Assembly: GCF_002217285.1 (NCBI RefSeq)
Contig: NZ_MUGW01000004.1
Location: 1 to 64,000 of the forward strand
From: Flavobacterium hercynium
GTDB taxonomy: Bacteria > Bacteroidota > Bacteroidia > Flavobacteriales > Flavobacteriaceae
Direction: 5' to 3'
DNA length: 64,000 nt
The notes below the pieces were generated by a model. It was not told where the DNA came from. It saw nothing but the letters and a program-made list of their open reading frames with translations, and searched no databases. The position numbers and the translations under genes were made by a program. Each line of letters opens with the position of its first letter. Position 1 is the stretch's first letter. Below, piece after piece: positions 14,848 to 24,538 of the stretch.

Positions 14848-17763
14848 ATGAAAAATATCTACAAAATTATTTTATTTTGTGTGAGCGGAATGATGTATTC
14901 CCAAACACAAGATGACATTGAAACGATTAAATCAAATACCAATGTCACAGAACTTGAGTCTTTAAGCAAAAGGTATGAAGCCGAAGCAATTACAAAGAAG
15001 CAAAGGGCTATTAGTCTCGCCCGAGTAAACGGCTGGCCACTGACATTTATTAATAAAGATGGTACGCAAAGCGAACTTATGGATGTTTCGCCAGACGAAA
15101 AATCTCCAGTGTATTTTACTCCTGACAATGTTGATGCCGCCAAATCAACACGTGCTAATTATCTTAATTCCGGTGGTGGTTTGGGTCTTGCTCTCAACGG
15201 ACAAAATATGACCGCTTATGTTTGGGACGGAGGTGCTACACTTCCTACACACAACGAATTTGGAGGAAGAGTTACTATTGCAGATGGTGTTACAACTATT
15301 GTTCCCACAAGCAATAACAGCCAGCATGCCAATCATGTCACGGGAACTATTGTAGCTGCAGGTGCAGTTCCGCAGGCAAAAGGAATGGCTTTTCAGGGAA
15401 ATGCCAGAACTCATGACTGGAATACTGATTTATCTGAAGCTACAACTGCTGCAACAAATGGAATGTTGCTCTCCAATCACTCGTACGGATGGGGAATAAG
15501 AAATGCTTCAGGAGCCGTTGTTATAGCACCATGGAGATTTGGAGCTTACGAAACAATTGCAAGACAGTGGGATGAATTAATGTTTAATGCTCCTTATTAT
15601 TTGATGGTAAAATCCGCTGGAAATGATGGTACTGACAATACTGCCAATACAAGTCCACTAGGAGGATTTACAAGCTACGATAAGCTTACCGGAAATGCCA
15701 CTGCAAAAAACAATCTTGTTATTGCTAATGCTCAGGATGCTGTCATAAGCAGTACAGGAGCGTTATCAAGTGTTCTTATTCATAGTTCAAGCAGTCAGGG
15801 ACCTACAGACGATTTAAGAATCAAACCTGATCTTACCGGAAACGGAAGCGGTCTTTATTCTACGGCTACACTTACAGCAGCAATTACACCCTTGACCAAT
15901 AGCAGTTACGGATCTGCAACTGGAACGTCTATGGCTGCTCCAAATGTTACCGGAACATTACTTTTGCTGCAACAGCATTATAAAAACAAAACAGGATTTT
16001 TTATGCGTGCTGCAACCTTAAAAGGATTAGCCTTGCATACCGCAGATGATGCGGGTGCAGTTGGTCCCGATGCTATATTTGGCTGGGGTTTACTGAATGC
16101 CAAATTTGCAGCAGAAACGATTACAAAAAAAGGAACGCTTGCTATTATAGATGAAAACACCTTAAATAGCGGCTCTACATATAGTTTTACTGTAACATCT
16201 GATGGTGTTAATCCGCTAATTGCTTCTATCTCATGGACAGATCCTGCCGGTGCAGCTTACTCAGGAAGTACTCCGAATGTTGCTACGGCCAAATTAGTTA
16301 ACGATCTTGATATTCGGGTAACGAATTCAGCAGGAATTAATTTCCCATACCGATTATTATCTGCTACTACAAACGGATTAGGTGACAATACTAAAGATCC
16401 TTACGAGAAAATTAGAATTGTTGGAGCTGCCGGTAATTACACCATAACAGTTACACACAAAGGAACTTTAGTTACTGGTAATCAAAAATATTCTTTGATT
16501 GTTACCGGAATAACGGCGCCGTTAGTTGACCTTTACATCAAAGACAGACCTTACGATACAGGAGTGGAACCAAATTCTGATACGGGTCCAATGTGGATAA
16601 GCGATGATATCTGGGTGAGACAAAACGCAGATGGAGGTCTAGTACATGAAAACCCTGAATACAAAACAAGTTCACCAAATTCAGTATACGTGAGAGTTTA
16701 TAACAGAGGAGCAGCTACAAGCACTGCTGCCAAAGTAAAACTTTATTTTGCAAAGGCTTCTTCGGGACTTATGTGGCCAACTAATTTTGTAAATTTCTTT
16801 GTTGGACCTGTTGAACATGGTAATTTTATTGGCGAAGCACATATTCCGGCTATAACAGCAGGCAGCAGCTCCATTGTACGAATTCCGTGGTATCCGCCAA
16901 ATCCGGCTAGTTATACGTATGATCAGCACCATTTTTGTTTAGCGGCAAGAATCGAAGCTTTTGGTGATCCTATGTTCAATGAAGGAATCAATACTAGTAT
17001 TGCTCCAAATGCACAAAACAATAATAATATTGCCTGGAAAAATCTAAGTGTTTATAATTTAAATACCACTGATGTAATTTCTCCAACGGCTGTTTTTATT
17101 AGAGGAGTGCGATCTAAACTTATAAATGTGAGATTTGCAGATAAAGGTTTTAATGAAGATTTAAAATACAATTTCTTCGAATTGGGCGGTACCATAGAAG
17201 CTACACTAGACGAGCGTTTATTTGAAAAAGCGCAGGCAAACGGAAGCTTAAAGGGAGTAAAAATAATTGATAAAAATAAAATTCTTATCACTTCGAACGA
17301 GGCTGCCATTACTAATCTGCCTATCGATATTGGCGAAACCTTCGGAATAACATTTGATTTTAGAATAGCAAAAGAATTGCCGGAAGGAGAGCAAATTACG
17401 TTAGATTTCATTCAGGAAGATGCGCGTAAAGGCGAGCTGGAAGGTGGTGAACGTTTTGCCCTTGTACGAGCAGGAAAACCAAACACTAAAACAAATGAGA
17501 TACTGCTTGCAGAGACAGAAGAATCCCGAGTGTTTACTATTTATCCAAATCCTACAGATGGAATTTTTAAAATAAGTGTAAACAGTAAAGAGCAGGGAAC
17601 TTTAAAAATCACAAGTATCTATAACGGAGTTGTTTTTGAACAAAAAACAAATAAAGAAAAAGAATTCAATGTAAACATAGCCAAACAAAATGCTGGAATT
17701 TATATTGTTCAGTTTATTTCTGATAAGGGAATTGTAACCACCAGAAAGATTATCAAGAACTAA
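14848..17763 (+). CDS. secreted S8 family serine protease with type A T9SS sorting domain
   Basis: A 971-residue subtilase exported by Sec and then across the outer membrane by the T9SS. Residues 1-18 are a signal peptide. The catalytic triad can be placed: Asp127 in AYVWDGG, His160 in QHANHVTGT, and Ser361 in GTSMAAPNVTG. After the protease domain come a pro-protein-convertase-like beta domain (about 420-555) and a further beta-rich region (560-880). The last 75 residues (TIYPNPTDGIFKIS ... GIYIVQFIS ... TRKIIKN) are a type A C-terminal sorting domain, removed on secretion. The gene is monocistronic and shares a two-way terminator with valS. Confidence 0.93.
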   Translation: MKNIYKIILFCVSGMMYSQTQDDIETIKSNTNVTELESLSKRYEAEAITKKQRAISLARVNGWPLTFINKDGTQSELMDVSPDEKSPVYFTPDNVDAAKSTRANYLNSGGGLGLALNGQNMTAYVWDGGATLPTHNEFGGRVTIADGVTTIVPTSNNSQHANHVTGTIVAAGAVPQAKGMAFQGNARTHDWNTDLSEATTAATNGMLLSNHSYGWGIRNASGAVVIAPWRFGAYETIARQWDELMFNAPYYLMVKSAGNDGTDNTANTSPLGGFTSYDKLTGNATAKNNLVIANAQDAVISSTGALSSVLIHSSSSQGPTDDLRIKPDLTGNGSGLYSTATLTAAITPLTNSSYGSATGTSMAAPNVTGTLLLLQQHYKNKTGFFMRAATLKGLALHTADDAGAVGPDAIFGWGLLNAKFAAETITKKGTLAIIDENTLNSGSTYSFTVTSDGVNPLIASISWTDPAGAAYSGSTPNVATAKLVNDLDIRVTNSAGINFPYRLLSATTNGLGDNTKDPYEKIRIVGAAGNYTITVTHKGTLVTGNQKYSLIVTGITAPLVDLYIKDRPYDTGVEPNSDTGPMWISDDIWVRQNADGGLVHENPEYKTSSPNSVYVRVYNRGAATSTAAKVKLYFAKASSGLMWPTNFVNFFVGPVEHGNFIGEAHIPAITAGSSSIVRIPWYPPNPASYTYDQHHFCLAARIEAFGDPMFNEGINTSIAPNAQNNNNIAWKNLSVYNLNTTDVISPTAVFIRGVRSKLINVRFADKGFNEDLKYNFFELGGTIEATLDERLFEKAQANGSLKGVKIIDKNKILITSNEAAITNLPIDIGETFGITFDFRIAKELPEGEQITLDFIQEDARKGELEGGERFALVRAGKPNTKTNEILLAETEESRVFTIYPNPTDGIFKISVNSKEQGTLKITSIYNGVVFEQKTNKEKEFNVNIAKQNAGIYIVQFISDKGIVTTRKIIKN

Positions 17764-17841
17764 TTTCTGACTTACAATTTTATTAATTTGAATCGAAAAG
17801 AAACATCTTTTTTGCCCCAGCATTCAAATCACTATTAAAGA

Positions 17842-17877
17842 AAAAGCCCAATACTAAAAAAATAGTATTGGGCTTTT
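17842..17877. terminator. bidirectional terminator between the subtilase gene and valS
   Basis: AAAAGCCCAATACTA and its exact complement TAGTATTGGGCTTTT form a 15-bp stem with a 6-nt A loop. Flanking A and T runs let it work on both strands for the convergent genes. Confidence 0.88.
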
Positions 17878-17900
17878 GTATTAAAATGCTAAACTGTTTT

Positions 17901-20534
17901 TTATTTCAGTCCGGCTAAGCTTTGCTCGATTGTAGCAATTTTTGCCAGAGCATCTGCTTCTTTTTGTCTTTCGTTTGCTAAAACTTTTTCAGGTGCTCCA
18001 CCAACAAATTTTTCATTTGATAATTTTGCCTGAACAGATTTTAAGAAACCTTGCGTGTAAACTAACTCTGCTGTTAGTTTTGCAATTTCTTCCTCAACAT
18101 TTATATTTCCTGAAATCGGAATGAAATATTCATTTGATTTTACACGGAAAGATAACGCACCATCTACTTTATCTGAAACGTATTCGAAAGCTGAAATATT
18201 TCCAAGTTTCACTACAACTGAATCAAAGTAAGTGGTAAGCTTTTCATTATTGATTGCTTTTAATTCTAAGCTATCTTTAGAAGCAATGTTTTTCTCTTTT
18301 CTAATCGTTCTAATTCCTGAAATTACGTCAGTTGTACTTTCGAAATCAGCAATTAAGTCGGCATTAAATGGTTTCAATTCCGGCCATGTCGAAACGATTA
18401 AAGCTTCTTCCGGAGTTCTGTCTGCAATTAAATGCCAAATTTCTTCGGTAAGGAAAGGCATAAACGGATGCAACAATTTCAAGTTGCTTTCTAACATTTC
18501 GATTGCTTTGTCAAACGTTGTTTTATCAATTGGTTGTTGATATGCCGGTTTAATCATTTCCAGGAACCAAGAACAGAAATCATCCCAAACTAATTTGTAG
18601 ATCGCCATCAATGAATCTGAAATTCTGTATTTCTCAAAATTGTCTTCGATATCAACTAAGGTTTGCTGTAACTTCGCTTCGTACCATTCGATGGCTACTT
18701 TAGATGATTCCGGCTGCGGAATAGTTTCAGAAACTTCCCATCCCTTAATCAATTTAAAAGCATTCCATATCTTATTAGAAAATGCTTTTCCCTGATTACA
18801 TAATTCTTCATCAAACATAATATCGTTTCCTGCAGAAGCACTTAAAAGCAATCCTACACGAACACCATCTGCACCAAAAGTATCAATTAAATCTAAAGGA
18901 TCAGGAGAGTTACCTAATGATTTAGACATTTTTCTACGTTGTTTATCACGTACCAAACCTGTTAAGTATACGTTGGTAAATGGTTTTTCACCTGCATACT
19001 CGTAACCTGCAATGATCATTCTGGCAACCCAGAAAAATAAAATATCCGGACCTGTTACCAAGTCATTTGTTGGATAATAATATTTATAATCTTCGCTTTC
19101 CGGATCCATAATACCTCCAAAAACAGACATTGGCCATAACCAAGATGAAAACCAAGTATCTAAGGCATCAACGTCTTGTTTAAGGTCGTTGGTTGTTAGT
19201 TGTTGGTTGTTGGTTCTTTCTTTAGCTAAAGCTAATGCATCTTCGATGTTTTCAGCAACAACAAAATCTTCTTTTCCGTCACCGTAATAGTAAGCCGGGA
19301 TTTGTTGTCCCCACCATAATTGACGCGAGATATTCCAATCACGAATATTGTTTAACCAATGTGCGTAAGTGTTTTCAAAACGTTTTGGGTGCAATTTAAT
19401 ATCTCCATCTTCTAAAACCGATTTGATCGCCGGTTTTACTAAATCTTCCATCTTCAAAAACCATTGATCAGATAATCTTGGTTCGATTACCGCCTTAGTT
19501 CTTTCTGATGTTCCTACTTTATTCAAATGGATTTCGGTTTTAGCCAAAGCTCCAATTTCTTCTAATTCTTTTGCAATTTCAGTACGAACTACAAAACGGT
19601 CTTTTCCCTGATAGTGTAATCCGAAGCTATTAAGTGTAGCATCTTCATTAAAGATATCAACGATTTCAAGATTGTGCTTCTCTCCTAACGTTTTGTCATT
19701 CATATCGTGAGCCGGAGTTACTTTCAAACATCCGGTTCCGAATTCTACATCTACGTATTCGTCTTCAATAATCGGAATTACTCTGCCACAAATAGGAACG
19801 ATTGCTTTTTTACCTTTTAGATGTGTAAAACGCTCATCATTTGGGTTAATACAGATTGCTGTATCTCCAAAGATAGTCTCAGGACGTGTTGTTGCAATAG
19901 TCAGAAAATCTTCTGATCCTTCTATTTTATATTTTAAGAAAAATAATTTTCCTTGTTGCTCTTCATAGATAACTTCCTCATCAGACAAAGTTGTCTTAGC
20001 CTCAGGATCCCAGTTTACCATTCGGTATCCTCTGTAAATCAACCCTTTGTTGTACAAATCAACAAATGACTTAATTACAGATGCTGACATATCCGGATCC
20101 ATAGTAAATTTGGTACGTTCCCAATCGCAGGAAGCACCTAATTTTTTAAGCTGATCTAAGATTACACCACCATATTTATCTGTCCATTCCCAAGCATGCG
20201 CTAAAAACTCTTCGCGTGTCAGGTCATTTTTATTAATTCCTTCTGCTTTTAATTTTGCTACTACTTTTGCTTCAGTTGCAATAGAAGCGTGATCCGTTCC
20301 CGGAACCCAGCAAGCATTAAAACCTTTAAGACGCGCTCTACGAATTAAGACATCCTGAATTGTATTATTCAACATGTGCCCCATGTGCAAGACTCCAGTG
20401 ACATTTGGTGGCGGAATTACAATTGTATAAGGCGTTCTATGATCTGGCTCCGAATGAAAATAATTGTTTTTCATCCAGTAATCATACCATTTATTCTCGA
20501 TCGTTTTAGCGTCAAATTTTGCTGGAATTGTCAT
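17901..20534 (-). CDS. valS: valine--tRNA ligase
   Basis: An 877-residue class I aminoacyl-tRNA synthetase that charges tRNA-Val and edits threonine. The HIGH-type motif is PPNVTGVLHMGHM (residues 42-54) and the KMSKS loop is at 535-539. The editing (CP1) domain is marked by TTRPETIFGDTA and the C-terminal coiled coil by ELVYTQGFLKSVQAKLSNEKF, as in bacterial ValRS. Length is normal for the family. The gene is monocistronic. No T-box is seen in the repeat-rich leader, as expected for this phylum. Confidence 0.97.
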   Translation of the reverse strand: MTIPAKFDAKTIENKWYDYWMKNNYFHSEPDHRTPYTIVIPPPNVTGVLHMGHMLNNTIQDVLIRRARLKGFNACWVPGTDHASIATEAKVVAKLKAEGINKNDLTREEFLAHAWEWTDKYGGVILDQLKKLGASCDWERTKFTMDPDMSASVIKSFVDLYNKGLIYRGYRMVNWDPEAKTTLSDEEVIYEEQQGKLFFLKYKIEGSEDFLTIATTRPETIFGDTAICINPNDERFTHLKGKKAIVPICGRVIPIIEDEYVDVEFGTGCLKVTPAHDMNDKTLGEKHNLEIVDIFNEDATLNSFGLHYQGKDRFVVRTEIAKELEEIGALAKTEIHLNKVGTSERTKAVIEPRLSDQWFLKMEDLVKPAIKSVLEDGDIKLHPKRFENTYAHWLNNIRDWNISRQLWWGQQIPAYYYGDGKEDFVVAENIEDALALAKERTNNQQLTTNDLKQDVDALDTWFSSWLWPMSVFGGIMDPESEDYKYYYPTNDLVTGPDILFFWVARMIIAGYEYAGEKPFTNVYLTGLVRDKQRRKMSKSLGNSPDPLDLIDTFGADGVRVGLLLSASAGNDIMFDEELCNQGKAFSNKIWNAFKLIKGWEVSETIPQPESSKVAIEWYEAKLQQTLVDIEDNFEKYRISDSLMAIYKLVWDDFCSWFLEMIKPAYQQPIDKTTFDKAIEMLESNLKLLHPFMPFLTEEIWHLIADRTPEEALIVSTWPELKPFNADLIADFESTTDVISGIRTIRKEKNIASKDSLELKAINNEKLTTYFDSVVVKLGNISAFEYVSDKVDGALSFRVKSNEYFIPISGNINVEEEIAKLTAELVYTQGFLKSVQAKLSNEKFVGGAPEKVLANERQKEADALAKIATIEQSLAGLK

Positions 20535-20537
20535 TTA

Positions 20538-21165
20538 ATTTATTGTTTATTATATTGTTGAACCGTTAATTTGTTTAATTGTCAATTTGTTGATCTTTCT
20601 GACTGTTAATTCGTTTATTGTATTATTTGCCAATTGTCTGTGTAATGGATACCTAATCCAGTAACTTTTACACAAATAAACAAAATTATCCGCTATTGAA
20701 TAAAATCGATTTAACGATTAAACAAATTAACGGTTAAACAAATTGTTGATCTTTCTTACTGTTTATTCGTTTACTGTATTGTTTGTATTTGCTTATTATC
20801 TGTATTCTGTATATTCATACTTAATCGAGTAACTTTTATACAAATAAACAAAATATCCGCTATTGAATACAATCGATTTAACGATTAAACAAATCAACGG
20901 TTAAACAAAATTGTTGATCTTTCTGACTGTTTAATCGTTTATTATATTGTTAAACCGTTAATTTGTTGATTTACGTTAATGTATAATCGATAACTGCTGA
21001 GTAACTTTTACACAAATAAACAAAATTATCCGCTATTGAATAAATCGATTTATCGATTAAACAAATCAACAGTTAAACAGATAGCCAAAATATCCGCTAT
21101 TGAATACAATCGATTTAACGATTAAACAAATAAACAGTTAAACAAATTAAAGAATAAACAAATCA
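20538..21165. repeat. degenerate tandem repeat block upstream of valS
   Basis: Three long units and a partial fourth, each opening with TTGTTGATCTTTCT and ending with AACAAAATATCCGCTATTGA, then ATCGATTTAACGATTAAACA. The units start near 20588, 20740 and 20910, with a partial unit from about 21089. Within each unit the TTAATTTGTTGA-type words at the start are complementary to the GATTAAACAAAT-type words at the end. It fills most of the 770-bp gap between the divergent valS and DUF1573 genes. No gene is seen there. Confidence 0.65.
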
Positions 21166-21248
21166 ACCCAAATTATTGGTTCAGTTTTTGTTATTATATC
21201 TTAAGCAAAAGTAAATAATAAAGTACACTATAAAAAGCGAAATAATAA

Positions 21249-21279
21249 TTTGTGTATTAATTAAAACAAAGTATATTTA
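21249..21279 (+). promoter_or_regulatory. promoter of the DUF1573 gene
   Basis: TTTG at 21249-21252, a 19-bp spacer, TATATTTA at 21272-21279; the ATG is at 21306. Confidence 0.55.
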
Positions 21280-21305
21280 CTTACAACTTATAAATATTTG
21301 CAAAA

Positions 21306-21686
21306 ATGAAAAATGTTGCCTCTTTTATTGTAATTCTATTATTCAGTGTAGTAGGTTACTCACAAAACGGCCCAAAGATTGAATTTGCTGCCCCAGACAA
21401 TACAATTGATTATGGAAAAATCTCGAAAAGCGATAATGGTGTTCGCTCTTTTGATTTTAAAAATACGGGAAATGCTCCATTATTGATCACATCGGCAGAA
21501 TCTACGTTAAGTTCAATAGTCGTTACAAAACCGGCTGCAGCTATTATGCCCGGACAACAAGGAAAAATTGACGTAAAATACAATATGGCCGCAGGACCAA
21601 TTCGTAAAACAATTACAGTTGAAACCAATGCAGTAAACTATCCGGAAGGACGTGTTGCTCTAAAAATTAAAGGCGAAGTACTGTAA
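21306..21686 (+). CDS. DUF1573 domain-containing exported protein
   Basis: A 126-residue protein with a signal peptide (about residues 1-19, ending ...VGYSQ). The mature part is one DUF1573 beta-sandwich (an ASPM/MSP-like Ig fold), marked by DYGKISKSDNGVRSFDFKNTGNAPLLI and PGQQGKIDVKYN. Such proteins are very common in Bacteroidota and are presumed periplasmic; the role is unknown. It is monocistronic, with its own promoter and a strong terminator shared with the convergent lipoprotein gene. Confidence 0.88.
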   Translation: MKNVASFIVILLFSVVGYSQNGPKIEFAAPDNTIDYGKISKSDNGVRSFDFKNTGNAPLLITSAESTLSSIVVTKPAAAIMPGQQGKIDVKYNMAAGPIRKTITVETNAVNYPEGRVALKIKGEVL

Positions 21687-21709
21687 CAACTTTACTTTCT
21701 AAAAAATGC

Positions 21710-21745
21710 AAAGCCGTTTCTAAAACTAGAAACGGCTTTTTTTAT
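21710..21745. terminator. bidirectional terminator
   Basis: AAAGCCGTTTCT and AGAAACGGCTTT pair as a 12-bp perfect stem with a T run on the plus strand and an A run on the other side. It lies between convergent genes. Confidence 0.85.
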
Positions 21746-21761
21746 GCTCTTCATTTGATGC

Positions 21762-22247
21762 TTATTTTGATCCTTCAGGACAATCGGCAGCCGAAAACTT
21801 ATATTTTACACGATCAAAATCGATAGGCTGGTCTTTAACTAAGTACGAAACGCCCATTGTAGTTTGTATTGTTCCGTTACCCACGATAAGCTGTTTGTCT
21901 TTTTTCAAAAGTGCCATCGGATTTTTAAACGTGTTTTTACCTTCTTTTCCTTCAACGAAAGTGTAATCTACAAACAAGGTATCTCCGTGAAATTCTCCTT
22001 TAACAGTACCCATTTTCTCTTGTGCATTGGCTACTTTCATTACCATGTCGCCACTTACTTTTCCGCTTTCTAAAGTATTTAATTTTAAATCGAGAGTGTC
22101 TTTTTCATAAATGGCTTTATAGCATTCCACATTTACTATTTTCTCTGTAACAGTCTGTGCCGCGTCCTCTTTTTTGGTTTCTTCTTTTTTACAGCTTTGA
22201 AGTCCAACGCAAGCCAAAAGCAAGCATGGTATAATTACATTTTTCAT
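21762..22247 (-). CDS. lipoprotein, unknown function
   Basis: A 161-residue lipoprotein. The signal peptide has hydrophobic residues 4-15 and a lipobox LQSC with Cys19, followed by a Lys/Glu-rich linker. The mature part is a beta-rich repeat of residues (TLDLKLNTLESGKVSGDMVMKVANAQEKMGTVKGEFHGDTLFVDYTF) that reads like a small lipocalin-type barrel. Two Cys (in VECYK and the terminal DCPEG) might form a disulfide. No named family is certain. It is monocistronic. Confidence 0.7.
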   Translation of the reverse strand: MKNVIIPCLLLACVGLQSCKKEETKKEDAAQTVTEKIVNVECYKAIYEKDTLDLKLNTLESGKVSGDMVMKVANAQEKMGTVKGEFHGDTLFVDYTFVEGKEGKNTFKNPMALLKKDKQLIVGNGTIQTTMGVSYLVKDQPIDFDRVKYKFSAADCPEGSK

Positions 22248-22291
22248 AAGTACAGTTTTAGTTTGATTTATTATGTGTTATAAAATTAAAT

Positions 22292-22320
22292 AAAAAAGAA
22301 GCTAAAAAAAAGCTTCTTAA
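22292..22320 (-). terminator. terminator of the SprF/PorE-like operon
   Basis: On the minus strand AAGAAGCT, a T-rich loop, AGCTTCTT and a run of T follow the stop at 22354 by about 35 bp. Confidence 0.7.
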
Positions 22321-22353
22321 TTAAAATTGGGTTTACTATTGTCTAAAATGTAT

Positions 22354-24537
22354 TTACAAACCTGTAATTACAAATTCGCTTCTACGGTTTAATTCGTGTT
22401 CTTCTTCTGAGCAGGCATCATCTGTTACACATTTGATAATAGGTACAGATTCTCCGTAGCCTTTAGCAGTAACTCTCTTCTGATCGATTCCTGATTCTAT
22501 TACAAAATCTCTACTCGATGAAGCTCTTTTTTGTGATAAGTTTTCGTTGAACTTATTGTTTCCTCTACAATCGGTATGCGATCCTATTTCAATTTTCATA
22601 TTAGGATACTTTTTCATCAAGGCTACCACTTTCCCCAGAACTACTTTAGATTCCCTACGAATGTACCACATGTTGTAATCAAAATAAATTGGTTCTGTTC
22701 TAATAAGCAACCTGCCTTTGTCGTCTTTGTAAATATCTTTTTCGTCTATTAAAATCTGTTTTTCTTTTTCTTTTTTCTTAACTGCTTCTTCCGCTATTTC
22801 TCTCGCTTTTTCTTTTTTCTTAGCCTCAACAGCAGCAATCTGATCTGCTTTCTTTTTTATAATGGCTTCTTTTAGAGCAAGCGCATCTAAGATTTCTTTT
22901 TCTTTTTTCTCTTTCTCTAATTGCTCTTCTTCTTTCTTTTTATTTTCACTAATTAACTTTTCTTCTAATTTGATAACTTCTAAAGATTTCAATGTCATAG
23001 AACCATCATTGACAGCGTCTCTTACTTTCCCTGACGATACATCTCTGGAATTACTAGTATAATTATCTTTTGAAGCCAAAACCGTAAACGAATTTTCGCA
23101 TAATACCTGAAAACTAAATTTCCCATCAGCCGCTGTTGTGGCCGAACCAATATTATTTTTCTCAGAATCCTGCAATTGTACTGTAGCATTTTCTAGTGGT
23201 AATTTCGTATCTACATCCGTAATAATTCCTGCAATAAGCTGTTTGCAATCTTCTACAACTAAATCTTTTATTTCTTTTAATTGATAGATATCATCGCTTC
23301 CCTTTCCTCCTTCTCTATTCGATGCAAAATAACCTTCTTTGGTATTAGAATCTATATTGAAAGCAAAATCGTCTGCATTTGAATTTAATGGTAAACCGAT
23401 ATTAACCGGCTTACTATATTCTTTTCCATTAATTTCAGATACAAAAACATCTAATGATCCGTATCCTAAATGCCCTTCTGAAGAAAAATAAAGTTTATTA
23501 TCGTCTGAAACAAAAGGAAATTGTTCTCTTTTATCGGTATTGATCGTTGGTCCTAAGTTTTTAGGCGTATCAAAAGCTCCTTTATTAATGTTTACGGAAT
23601 AAATATCAAACGATCCTAAAGAGCCTGGCATGTCTGAAGCAAAATAAAGAACCGTTTCATCTGCGTTCAATGCCGGATGCTCTACGGAATAATTTGAACT
23701 ATTAAACGGAAGTGAGGTTACATTTTTCCATTTTCCGTTTATAAACTCGGCTTTAAAAATTTGAAGATTTGAAATCTTATCGTCATTCTTTCTCTTGCTT
23801 CCATTTTTAGAATTGTTTCTTGTAAAATACATGGTTTTACCATCTTTGGTAAAAACAGCATTTGACTCGTGCATTCCGGTTTTCAGCTCTTTGGCAAAAT
23901 AATGCGCAATAGAATCAGCTGAATTGATATTCTTTAATGGTACAGCAACCAAATTCAAATAGGTTTCATTATCCCATTTAAATTTCTTGTCAAACAATCC
24001 GGGTTTCAATTTTACTCCGGCAAAAATCAGACTATCATTGTGCTTTACAGCTCCAAACTCTGAATTTTTGGTATTCAATGCCAAATTTGTAATTACAAAA
24101 CGGTTACCAATTGCAGAAACATTTTCGAGTTCTTTTAGTGCTTTTTCAAAATATACAGAATCCTGAGGATTACCTGACTTCGTATAATAGGTTCTTAGTG
24201 CCGCATTGGCATCGTCATTACTATTGGTTGCTTTTAAGGTGTGTGCATATCTAAAATAGTAATTTCTATCCAGATCTTTGTTATAGCTCTGAACCAAAAG
24301 TCGGTAGTAACGTTGCGCCTTTATTAGTTTATTAGTATAATAGTAAGAATCAGCCAGATTTTTAATTACTTCCTGTGAAGGTTTACTCTCCGCTAATTTC
24401 TCATATAATATAATGGATTCTGCGTAATATGTTTTATCAAAAAATCGTTTGGCTCTCAGCAAATCCTGATCTTGTGCATTTATAAACTGTATCGAAAATA
24501 CGAATATAATAACGAGTAGTTTTTTCATATTTTTCAT
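22354..24537 (-). CDS. OmpA family protein, PorE-like T9SS accessory
   Basis: A 727-residue exported protein with four parts: TPR-like repeats (about 20-130), a beta-propeller of PD40-type blades (HPALNADETVLYFASDMPGS, QFPFVSDDNKLYFSSEGHLG), a carboxypeptidase-regulatory-like domain near 440-530, a charged helical region rich in Lys/Glu (540-620), and a C-terminal OmpA peptidoglycan-binding domain (EIGSHTDCRGNNKFNENLSQ). That order matches PorE, the peptidoglycan anchor of the T9SS. The ATG at 24537 is chosen because it lies one base after the stop of the SprF-like gene; an ATG nine codons earlier would overlap it. Confidence 0.85.
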   Translation of the reverse strand: MKNMKKLLVIIFVFSIQFINAQDQDLLRAKRFFDKTYYAESIILYEKLAESKPSQEVIKNLADSYYYTNKLIKAQRYYRLLVQSYNKDLDRNYYFRYAHTLKATNSNDDANAALRTYYTKSGNPQDSVYFEKALKELENVSAIGNRFVITNLALNTKNSEFGAVKHNDSLIFAGVKLKPGLFDKKFKWDNETYLNLVAVPLKNINSADSIAHYFAKELKTGMHESNAVFTKDGKTMYFTRNNSKNGSKRKNDDKISNLQIFKAEFINGKWKNVTSLPFNSSNYSVEHPALNADETVLYFASDMPGSLGSFDIYSVNINKGAFDTPKNLGPTINTDKREQFPFVSDDNKLYFSSEGHLGYGSLDVFVSEINGKEYSKPVNIGLPLNSNADDFAFNIDSNTKEGYFASNREGGKGSDDIYQLKEIKDLVVEDCKQLIAGIITDVDTKLPLENATVQLQDSEKNNIGSATTAADGKFSFQVLCENSFTVLASKDNYTSNSRDVSSGKVRDAVNDGSMTLKSLEVIKLEEKLISENKKKEEEQLEKEKKEKEILDALALKEAIIKKKADQIAAVEAKKKEKAREIAEEAVKKKEKEKQILIDEKDIYKDDKGRLLIRTEPIYFDYNMWYIRRESKVVLGKVVALMKKYPNMKIEIGSHTDCRGNNKFNENLSQKRASSSRDFVIESGIDQKRVTAKGYGESVPIIKCVTDDACSEEEHELNRRSEFVITGL

Positions 24538-24538
24538 C

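Noticed and set aside
20535-20740. T-box leader regulating valS
   Set aside because: No T-box motif or specifier structure is seen, the DNA is repeat sequence, and T-boxes are not expected in Bacteroidota.
20538-21165. CRISPR array or replication origin iterons
   Set aside because: The units are long and degenerate with inner complementarity; there are no unique spacers, dnaA boxes or replication genes beside it.
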